This document shows, piece after piece, positions 5,859-10,650 of a stretch of 10,650 nt of DNA. Numbering within the stretch: position 1 is the stretch's first letter; each line of letters begins with the position of its first letter. Source of the stretch: JBOGGN01 sp050744165 (GTDB lineage: Bacteria; Actinomycetota; Acidimicrobiia; Acidimicrobiales; Palsa-688); the NCBI GenBank assembly GCA_050744165.1, contig JBOGGN010000210.1, positions 1-10,650 on the forward strand, read 5' to 3'. The notes under the pieces were generated by a model. That model worked only from the letters and a program-made list of their open reading frames with translations, was not told where the DNA came from and searched no databases. Both the position numbers and the translations under genes were made by a program.

Positions 5859-6461
5859 AATCCCCCACCATCTTGACCAGCATGTTTACACCGCACAACC
5901 CCGTCGACCAGCACTTTTACCTTCCCACATCTTCCTACAGTTTGCGCGTGTTTCCGGTACCTACCGGTCCACGATCGGTCCACGACCACATCGCCAGCCG
6001 TCGACGACCGCGCTCGCGACAGTTCACACAGGACCCGTAGCCGCAACCACGTCTCAATCAAGAGTCTCCTTCCGGACGCCATCGCCAACAAGCTCACGAT
6101 GCCAGCCGACGTGAGCCGCCAAAAATCGGAACGCCTGTTCGACCTCGCCTCGGGCGCTGCCCTGGCCCCACCACCCAGGACGTCGATCTACCGGTAGCTC
6201 ACCCCCGGCGACGACCCCATCGACGAGTAGGCCCGGCGTGAGGTACATCCACCGCCACTTCAACGACATTATTTCGGCTCCTCCCCCGGTCCAAATATTG
6301 CGCCAAATGGCCCAGCCGTACCCCGCCCGGAGCCCGCGGAGTCCTCACGACGGACCCGCGGAACCGCGATCACAGCGAATGCCATTCGGGCCGCCTCGGG
6401 CGGGGCTCGTACCGCTTAGCGGCATCAGGATGTGTAGTCGATATCGCTGGCTCCCGGCCCC
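5859..6461. other. About 600 bp of apparently decayed, non-coding DNA right of the second tRNA half
   Basis: I find no convincing gene. Open stretches exist on both strands (for example minus 6054-6269 and a plus reading ending at a TAG near 6198) but none has a good start with a ribosome site, a recognisable motif, or clearly better codon use than its antisense. Base composition is mixed, with AT-richer patches (such as near 6265-6300), unlike the neighbouring genes. The only pattern seen is the repeat cluster at 5952-5984. Confidence 0.5.
5952..5984. repeat. CGGTCCACGA/TACCGGTCCA repeat cluster, possible recombinase arm-type sites (right copy)
   Basis: TTCCGGTAC (5952-5960), TACCGGTCCA (5962-5971) and TCGGTCCACGA follow each other closely. 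The ten-base unit TACCGGTCCA is the same as that at 3730 and 3751. The cluster is about 100 bp from the right tRNA-Val half, on the side opposite the recombinase remnant, so together the two clusters could represent the two arms of an attP. This is inference from shared sequence and position. Confidence 0.4.
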
Positions 6462-6599
6462 ATGAACAATGCCTGGAGCAGCGCTGAGGCATACCTTTGC
6501 GACATCACGGAACGGCACATCAGGGACACCTCTTACAGGCTTCTGCGGCACATTCTGGGACATGTGGCAACAGGGGCCAACCAGGCGCTGGCCAGTTGA
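6462..6599 (+). CDS. Small unassigned reading frame (45 aa), possibly a gene fragment
   Basis: From ATG 6462 to TGA 6597-6599 the frame reads MNNAWSSAEAYLCDITERHI, then RDTSYRLLRHILGHVATGAN and QALAS. The composition is protein-like, with an amphipathic helix pattern over DITERHIRDTSYRLLRHILGHV. There is no ribosome site before the ATG, and an in-frame TAG (6435-6437) lies 24 bases upstream of it. It converges with the PH-like gene, with six bases between the stops. It may be the tail of a lost gene; I do not recognise it. Confidence 0.3.
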   Translation: MNNAWSSAEAYLCDITERHIRDTSYRLLRHILGHVATGANQALAS

Positions 6600-6605
6600 G
6601 TCGAT

Positions 6606-7040
6606 TTACGCCCCTTTCACCAGACCTGACAGCTGTTCGGCAAGGTCGGCGCCTTGCCTATACTTTGACGAGTATGTCCGGCTTCGGCCCTTGACCTTGA
6701 GCCTCATGTGCACGCCCTCGAAACCGAAGCGTCGAGTGAAACGCCACTTCACCGTCTGGACTTCAGCGATCGGAAAGCTCCGCCGGAGTCGCCCGCGCGT
6801 TAGCGTGTACCCGCTTTGGACTACGAACAACCGGTCGGCGGTGAGCACTAATCTCTGCACCCCGTTAAATCCCCACCAGGGACCGGGCGAAAAGTCCGCG
6901 ACGGCCAGCACAGGCGCGGCACCGCCCGTTACGCTGCATAAAACGGCTAAATCCGCGTCGTTGTAGTGACGTTCCGGGAGCCGGTTGCCTTGTTCAGAGC
7001 CAGTCAAAGAATCCTCAGAATCTGAGATGTAGGTCGACAC
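6606..7040 (-). CDS. Probable PH-like domain protein (about 144 aa)
   Basis: The middle and C-terminus look like a bacterial PH (YokE/bPH) fold: VQRLVLTADRLFVVQSGYTL is the strand-turn-strand 'lets you know how the protein is displayed' pattern. It is followed by GRLRRSFPIAEVQTVKWRFT and by MRLKVKGRSRTYSSKYRQ, then a closing helix ADLAEQLSGLVKG. There is no signal peptide or membrane helix. The start is uncertain. GTG 7038-7040 has GAGG close upstream (about 4 bases); GTG 7047-7049 lacks a site; a TTG 30 bases further in has GAGGA at a good distance. The open frame extends to 7190 but that part looks non-coding. Family assignment rests on pattern only. Confidence 0.5.
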   Translation of the reverse strand: MSTYISDSEDSLTGSEQGNRLPERHYNDADLAVLCSVTGGAAPVLAVADFSPGPWWGFNGVQRLVLTADRLFVVQSGYTLTRGRLRRSFPIAEVQTVKWRFTRRFGFEGVHMRLKVKGRSRTYSSKYRQGADLAEQLSGLVKGA

Positions 7041-7049
7041 TAGCCTCAC

Positions 7050-7241
7050 ACCGCCATGTTGGCCGGTGCCGCGTTCGCTGGACGCGCGAGAGGAATGAAG
7101 AGTCAGCCCCTCGACTAGCCCCGACCGCCGGGTCTGAGGCCGTCGCCGAACCGCGGATCCCGCACCGCCTACGGGTCCCCCCGGTCGCACGGGCGGCGGT
7201 CAGGCGGCAGGTCGGGATCCGGCAGGGATTACCGTGCAATC
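7050..7241. other. Divergent intergenic region between the PH-like gene and the 134-aa gene
   Basis: About 190 bp of GC-rich sequence that should contain both promoters. I see no convincing -35/-10 pair, operator or RNA gene in it. Confidence 0.35.
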
Positions 7242-7646
7242 GTGAGCGGTGACTCCTGGCTGGCGGTTGGCCTAGATCTGAGACTATTGGCGATTGAGGA
7301 GGGCGGCCGAACGAAGGCGATTCCGACGGGGAATCTCCAATATCGTCCGAACTGGGGCCTGCCTGGCATGACAGGAAGGGACCAAGTCGGCGCACCCGTG
7401 CTGCGATTTGGGCGGGAGCCGATTGCGCCAGGGGAAGCCACGAGGGCGGTGATCATCCCGCTCGCTCCACAGTCGATGCCGCTTTGGCGCGAGGTGAGGG
7501 TTGAAGACGAACTCCGCATGTTCGAGGGACACCGCCTTTGCGGGATCGGCATCGTCCGGTGGTTGGCTGACACCGAGCGCCCCGTGCCCGAGGCCGACAT
7601 CAGTCGCTTCACCGCCTGGGCTGAGGGCCGTACGGATAACCTATAG
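7242..7646 (+). CDS. Hypothetical protein (134 aa)
   Basis: The frame opens at GTG 7242 and ends with TAG at 7644-7646. The body looks beta-barrel-like: IPTGNLQYRPNWGLPG, GAPVLRFGREPIAPGEATRA, VIIPLAPQSMPLWREVRVED and ELRMFEGHRLCGIGIVRWL. The run 'PLWREVRVEDELRMFEGHRLCGIGIV' resembles the last strands of translation-factor-type barrels seen in small actinobacterial proteins of unknown role. No signal peptide or membrane span is visible. The ribosome site is poor (AGGGA 13 bases upstream), so the gene may be weakly translated or leaderless. Codon use is somewhat less GC-biased than in the hydroxylase genes, which fits acquired DNA. The function is unknown. Confidence 0.5.
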   Translation: MSGDSWLAVGLDLRLLAIEEGGRTKAIPTGNLQYRPNWGLPGMTGRDQVGAPVLRFGREPIAPGEATRAVIIPLAPQSMPLWREVRVEDELRMFEGHRLCGIGIVRWLADTERPVPEADISRFTAWAEGRTDNL

Positions 7647-7870
7647 CTCCGTCACGAGATGTGTAGTGCCTGCCGATTTGGGGACACCAACAGGGGACCC
7701 GGTAGAGTTCAAAGCGGTTCCGGAAGCGTGGGCCGGAACACCCAAGAATCCCGGTCACGCGTGATGGCTTTTGAAGTGATGAGGTAGGCCGCTGGGTTGG
7801 CGAATCGCTGCTGCGGTTGAGGTCCCGACCAGGCCATGGTGGTGGCGTTCCATTGCACACCGACCCGGGA

Positions 7871-7912
7871 CCAGCGGCCCCCGCAGGGTTGTTCGTTTCG
7901 CCAGCGGCCCCC
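7871..7912. repeat. 12-bp direct repeat abutting the intron 3' junction
   Basis: CCAGCGGCCCCC occurs at 7871-7882 and again at 7901-7912, a 30-bp period, immediately outside the inferred 3' end of the group II intron. Repeats of this kind are found at the ends of some insertion sequences (IS21-like ends carry several tandem binding repeats). The intron may have landed in such an end; no transposase of that type is in the window. Confidence 0.45.
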
Positions 7913-7918
7913 TATCGG

Positions 7919-7957
7919 GTGAGTGGCGGGAGGGATCCTCCCCCTCCCGCTCTCGCA
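7919..7957 (-). ncRNA. Group II intron domain VI
   Basis: Next to domain V, GCGGGAGGG and CCCTCCCGC pair perfectly over 9 bp around a 7-nt loop. An outer GAG/CTC helix is separated by an unpaired CA on the 3' side; that A is the candidate branch-point adenosine, about 9-10 nt from the inferred intron end. Confidence 0.65.
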
Positions 7958-7991
7958 GAACCGTACGTGACAGTCTCCCGTCATACGGCTC
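7958..7991 (-). ncRNA. Group II intron domain V (catalytic hairpin)
   Basis: The 34 nt begin GAGCCGTATGACGGGAGACT and end CACGTACGGTTC. GAGCCGTA pairs with TACGGTTC, the inner TGAC pairs with GTCA, and the AGC catalytic triad sits in the lower stem as in all group II introns. The last codons and TGA stop of the maturase (7981-7983) lie within the 5' strand of this hairpin. Confidence 0.9.
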
Positions 7992-9255
7992 CCACAGGCC
8001 GGCCTGGGGTGAGCCGGGCAAGGCGCCAGTGGGCGAACAGCTTGGGTTCTCGCTGGCGTGCCAGCGCCAGCCAGTCCCACGCCCGAGAGGGCTTGCGCCG
8101 TAGTCGTTTGAACTTTTGCATGGCCCATCGGACGATGTGTTCGTCGATGCGCCTTGCCAGGGAGTACAACTCGGAGCGGTAGAACGCACCGTAATAGTTG
8201 ATCCAGCCTCGGACTTGGGGGTTGATGTCCTCGGCGAGGCCGGACAGGTCCGACCCGCTGCGACGGTTGAGGTGCCAGGCCCTGATCTGCTGGCCTTTCG
8301 CTTTCATCGCCTTGGTGCTGATGGCCGGGCTGAAACTCTCGAAATAGCCGTGTTGGCCACGAGCGAGGCGTCCCCGGAAGGTGTAGCCGAGGTAGTCGAA
8401 GCTGGTGTGCTCCGATACGCCGCGGCGGTTCGCGTCCTTGCAGTACACGATCTTCGTCTTGTCGGGATGCAGTTCGAGACCCAAAGGTCCGAGCCTGCTG
8501 GCGATGGCGGCCCGCAGCCTGCGGGCCTGTTCCTCGGTGTCGCAGTGGGCGACCACATCGTCCGCATAGCGCTCGAAGGGGCAGCCGAGATGTTCCCGGG
8601 CCATCCACTTGTCGAACGCGTAGTGCATGAAGAGGTTGGCTAACAACGGTGAGATCGGGGAGCCTTGCGGGGTTCCCTTCTCTCGCGCCACGAGGGTCCC
8701 GTCCGGCATCTGCATGGGGGCTTTAAGCCACCGTTCGATGTAGAGCAGGACCCACCGCTCATCGGTGTGGTGAGCGACCGCTTTGAGCAACAGATCATGC
8801 GGGACGCTGTCGAAAAAGGCCCGGACGTCAAGGTCCAACACCCAGTCCTGTTCCCAGCACCGCTTTCGAGTCACGGCCAGTGCGTCGTGGGCAGAGCGCC
8901 CGGGACGATAGCCGTAACTGTCAGGGTGGAAGATCGGCTCCAGCTTCTCCTCAAGCAGCATCGCTGCCGCGGTCTGCGATACCCGATCGGCCGTGTTCGG
9001 CACCCCGAGGATCCTGACCCCCGCCCCATGATCTTTCGGTATCTCCACCGCCCGCACCGGCCCCGGCATGTAGCTCCCCGAGGACATCCGGTTCCACAGC
9101 TTGTAGAGGTTGTTCCTCTCGTCGCTGGCGAACTCGGCGATGCTGACGGCGTCCACGCCCGGCGCTCCTTTGTTGGCCCGGACCTTCTCCCACGCCTCGT
9201 ACACGAGGCGTTTGGAGATCTGAAACGACTTCACCTTCGGCTTGGTCTGCTCCAT
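7981..9255 (-). CDS. ltrA: Group II intron-encoded reverse transcriptase/maturase (LtrA-type, no endonuclease domain)
   Basis: 424 aa. The start ATG at 9253-9255 has AAGGAG just upstream and fits the family N-terminus (SKRLVYEAWEKVRANKGAPG). The frame is open to 9447, but those extra residues are translated intron RNA structure. RT blocks are in order: VRILGVPNTADRVSQ (80-94), YGYRPGRSAHDAL (114-126), VLDLDVRAFFDSVPHD (139-154, first catalytic Asp region), GTPQGSPISPLLANLF (194-209), YADDVV (230-235, catalytic Asp pair), then the maturase X domain ending in RGWINYYGAFYRSEL (349-363). It stops after GRPVGAV with no HNH endonuclease, as in the endonuclease-less intron classes. It promotes splicing and retrohoming of its own intron. 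The reading frame is intact with all catalytic residues. Confidence 0.93.
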   Translation of the reverse strand: MEQTKPKVKSFQISKRLVYEAWEKVRANKGAPGVDAVSIAEFASDERNNLYKLWNRMSSGSYMPGPVRAVEIPKDHGAGVRILGVPNTADRVSQTAAAMLLEEKLEPIFHPDSYGYRPGRSAHDALAVTRKRCWEQDWVLDLDVRAFFDSVPHDLLLKAVAHHTDERWVLLYIERWLKAPMQMPDGTLVAREKGTPQGSPISPLLANLFMHYAFDKWMAREHLGCPFERYADDVVAHCDTEEQARRLRAAIASRLGPLGLELHPDKTKIVYCKDANRRGVSEHTSFDYLGYTFRGRLARGQHGYFESFSPAISTKAMKAKGQQIRAWHLNRRSGSDLSGLAEDINPQVRGWINYYGAFYRSELYSLARRIDEHIVRWAMQKFKRLRRKPSRAWDWLALARQREPKLFAHWRLARLTPGRPVGAV

Positions 9256-9898
9256 CGGCTCCTTCCCGCTGAGGGTTGGCTTCTGGTCGACCTGGTCTGT
9301 CCGGCCCCTTGGCTCCAACCCCATTACAGGGCCTTCACAGCTACTACGGGCCGGTCCGCCCCTGTGCCTCGTATCGGTACTCTGCCGCTTGCGGTGTCCG
9401 CCGCTTGCGGTCCTCCCTCTCGCGACCAGGGGGCCGATTTCGCCCATTTCGACTGGCCATCGCTATCGAGGCGACAGGTTCTCCTGTTCCGTGCCAGCGC
9501 CTGCGACGAGCTAACGCCACCTTTACACCGGGCACCACCAGGACGACACGCAGGCCGTCTCCTGGCTGAGGACACGCCGGGGCGTGCCTTTGTCCCGAGG
9601 ATCACGGTTCGCCCCCGGTTTCGATGCCATCGTTTCGCATTTCGGCGCGTCAGCAGTGGTTCACACATGTTCGTCTTCTCGTCGCTCACCTGACCCGCTG
9701 ACTGCGGGCCTTTTGCCGCAACGCTCACCACCCCGGCTCTTGACCGGCGCAGCTTGCGGTGGTTTGGGCTCTCCGCCTGCACGGCGAGCCCGGAGGGCCT
9801 TCCTCCATCACTGGCACAGCACGGTTCGTGTAGGCGATCTTCTACATCGCCCTCACTCTCCTTTCAGGACACACGCTTGCAGTTAAACCCTGAACCCC

Positions 9899-10255
9899 TC
9901 AACCGGCGTCCTCTTCGAGGATGAGGGCAGTCGCCTTGGTCGCCACTTCTCGCATCTTCGCCAGCAGTGCTCTGGCTCGGCGGTCGTTCTCGATCCACTC
10001 GTTGTAAAGCGCAGCCTCTCGGTCACTCAATCGGCGGTTGACGGTCTTGCCATCGACCTTGGCGCTCCAGTGCCAGTAGGGCCCGTGCAGTTTGGGTGGG
10101 TCGTCTCCGCACGCGCAGTTCGGCTTTCCACAACGCGTGAAGCGCTCCGCGAGCGAACCTGACGCGATGTAGCCGATTTCGGCTAACTGGGCGGCCAGCT
10201 CGCGGTAACGGTGCTCGTAGCCCTCGAGACGTCTGGTTGAACGTGTGGTGGCCAT
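9899..10255 (-). CDS. DUF6788-like protein (118 aa), transposase-associated
   Basis: ATG at 10253-10255 has AGGAG six bases upstream. An N-terminal helical part (YEHRYRELAAQLAEIGYIAS, residues 13-32) is followed by a compact motif RCGKPNCACG (41-50; Cys42, Cys47, Cys49) and HGPYWHWSAKVDGKTVNRRL (57-76), then a long helix to EEDAG. The CGKPxCxC-HGPYW signature is the one I associate with DUF6788 proteins, which often lie beside transposase genes; their biochemical role is not known to me. The cysteines suggest metal binding or DNA contact. It is divergent from the transposase gene with 61 bp between starts. The gene is intact, and a group II intron follows 24 bp after its stop. Confidence 0.75.
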   Translation of the reverse strand: MATTRSTRRLEGYEHRYRELAAQLAEIGYIASGSLAERFTRCGKPNCACGDDPPKLHGPYWHWSAKVDGKTVNRRLSDREAALYNEWIENDRRARALLAKMREVATKATALILEEDAG

Positions 10256-10291
10256 GTCGTGCTCCTGGGACCAAGTATCCCACTTTTACGA

Positions 10292-10315
10292 CCTGAGAGT
10301 AGTAAGACTCTCAGG
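10292..10315. promoter_or_regulatory. Perfect 9-bp inverted repeat at the transposase start
   Basis: CCTGAGAGT and ACTCTCAGG are separated by AGTAAG and end one base before the transposase ATG (10317). In RNA this would form a hairpin covering the ribosome-binding region; in DNA it could be an operator serving both divergent genes. No separate ribosome site is visible, since the AGG of the right arm is too close to the ATG. Either reading would keep transposase expression low. The structure is seen; the role is inferred. Confidence 0.55.
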
Positions 10316-10316
10316 T

Positions 10317-10650
10317 ATGGGAAAGACGTCGGCCCAGGACCCACACGGCGATCTGACGGCCTTCCGGGCCGGCTTCTATAGCTGCCTCACCGGGTGGGGC
10401 GACGCCCTGTTCGAACTGGCCGATGCCGCCTTGTGCGCGCCGATCCCGGTCGGCTCGGTGCCATCGCTCAGCCTCGAACCCGAGTTCTCCCGATCGCATG
10501 GCAGCCTCTACAAGGCCCTGGCCAGGGGTGGGATCGACACCGAACGCCTGCGCTCTCACCTCGTCGATCACCGCCCGAGGGACTGGGCGCTCGTCTTCGC
10601 CGTCGACGCCTCGGTGTGGGAGCGCTGCGACGCCGAGTGCAGTCCCGAGC
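10317..10650 (+). CDS. DDE-type transposase (NF041680-like actinobacterial family), N-terminal part
   Basis: From ATG 10317 the frame stays open to the window edge (111 codons visible of an expected 400 or more). The segment FRAGFYSCLTGWGDALFELA, followed by DAALC and SHGSLYKALARGGIDTERLR, is the N-terminal region I know from this actinobacterial transposase family. FAVDASVWER places Asp97 as the likely first catalytic aspartate of the DDE triad. The remaining catalytic residues and the right end of the element are outside the window. No internal stop occurs in the visible part. The start has poor ribosome-site support because it lies against the inverted repeat. Confidence 0.75.
   Translation, partial: MGKTSAQDPHGDLTAFRAGFYSCLTGWGDALFELADAALCAPIPVGSVPSLSLEPEFSRSHGSLYKALARGGIDTERLRSHLVDHRPRDWALVFAVDASVWERCDAECSPE

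Larger units (their letters stand above)
7914..9874 (-). mobile_element. Group II intron with its own maturase/reverse transcriptase
   Basis: On the minus strand the element starts at GTGTGTCCTGAAAGG (5' G at 9874), matching the group II 5' consensus GUGYG. It has about 620 nt of structured, non-coding RNA before the maturase start at 9255, then domain V (7958-7991), a domain VI hairpin, and an inferred 3' end at ...CACCCGAT (7914). The length of 1961 nt is normal for a full bacterial intron with an endonuclease-less protein. No truncation or frameshift is visible, so it may be active. The intron lies 24 bp downstream of the stop codon of the DUF6788-like gene and in the same orientation, so it would be transcribed and spliced from that gene's 3' untranslated region. 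The 3' boundary is inferred from the terminal AY rule and could be off by a few bases. Confidence 0.85.

Noticed and set aside
6054..6269. 71-aa minus-strand frame right of the integration scar
   Set aside because: Codon bias is no better than on the plus strand, and no ribosome site or family pattern was seen.
6383..6410. GC-rich CCGCC-TCG-GGCGG inverted repeat as a terminator
   Set aside because: The stem is only 5 bp, there is no T run, and no gene ends next to it.
7709..7837. 42-aa minus-strand frame (MAWSGPQPQQRFANPAAYLI...) downstream of the intron
   Set aside because: No ribosome site, no recognisable motif, and it lies in what looks like element-end sequence; kept only as non-coding flank.
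8665..9693. 342-aa plus-strand frame
   Set aside because: Antisense to the reverse transcriptase and intron RNA; its arginine/proline/histidine-rich content is typical of a reverse-strand shadow in GC-rich DNA.
9256..9782. Long minus-strand frames upstream of the maturase, including a 64-residue N-terminal extension
   Set aside because: This is the structured RNA part of the group II intron; the maturase family N-terminus begins at 9255 and the longer frames have no homology-like motifs.
1..10650. CRISPR array or defence island
   Set aside because: No regularly spaced repeats of CRISPR length and no cas-like or restriction-like proteins; the only reverse transcriptase is an ordinary group II intron maturase with domain V beside it, not a retron or DGR.

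Overview
The window looks like chromosomal DNA of a high-GC actinobacterium, probably an environmental lineage. The evidence is strong GC bias at third codon positions, a WhiB-family iron-sulfur regulator (a family confined to actinobacteria and their phages), frequent GTG/TTG starts, and a form II 'carbon monoxide dehydrogenase-like' molybdenum hydroxylase. The genus cannot be told from the sequence.

Layout. (1) 1-2945: two divergent genes of a form II CoxL-type hydroxylase. The FAD-binding medium subunit (minus strand, cut by the window edge) and the molybdopterin-binding large subunit (plus strand, AYRGAGR active-site loop) share a 63-bp start-to-start gap. The 2Fe-2S small subunit is not in view. 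(2) 3012-5858: a degraded integration zone. It holds a tautomerase-family gene broken by at least three frame changes, the C-terminal stub of one tyrosine recombinase, a 47-bp 3' half of tRNA-Val(CAC), a pair of small conserved-looking genes (130 and 73 aa), a tRNA-Leu-like 3' end, a WhiB-like regulator, the catalytic C-terminus of a second, different tyrosine recombinase, and an exact second copy of the 47-bp tRNA-Val half. Each recombinase stub runs directly into its tRNA-half copy, the usual geometry of integrase-attP modules, and TACCGGTCCA-type repeats lie near both copies. I read this as the scar of two successive elements that used the same tRNA gene. (3) 5859-7646: poorly coding DNA with three small unassigned or weakly assigned genes, including a probable PH-like domain protein. 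(4) 7914-9874: a complete-looking group II intron on the minus strand, with a 5' GTGTG end, an endonuclease-less maturase/reverse transcriptase, a canonical 34-nt domain V and a domain VI hairpin. It sits 24 bp past the stop codon of a DUF6788-like gene and in the same orientation. (5) 9899-10650: the DUF6788-like gene and, divergently, the start of an actinobacterial DDE-type transposase, with a perfect 9-bp inverted repeat just before its start codon.

Together the window shows a metabolic gene cluster bordering a region that repeatedly received mobile DNA: integrative elements at tRNA genes, an insertion sequence and a retroelement. Much of that region is now decayed. The genes most likely to be functional are the large and medium hydroxylase subunits, the 130/73-aa pair, the WhiB-like regulator, the intron maturase and the DUF6788/transposase pair.
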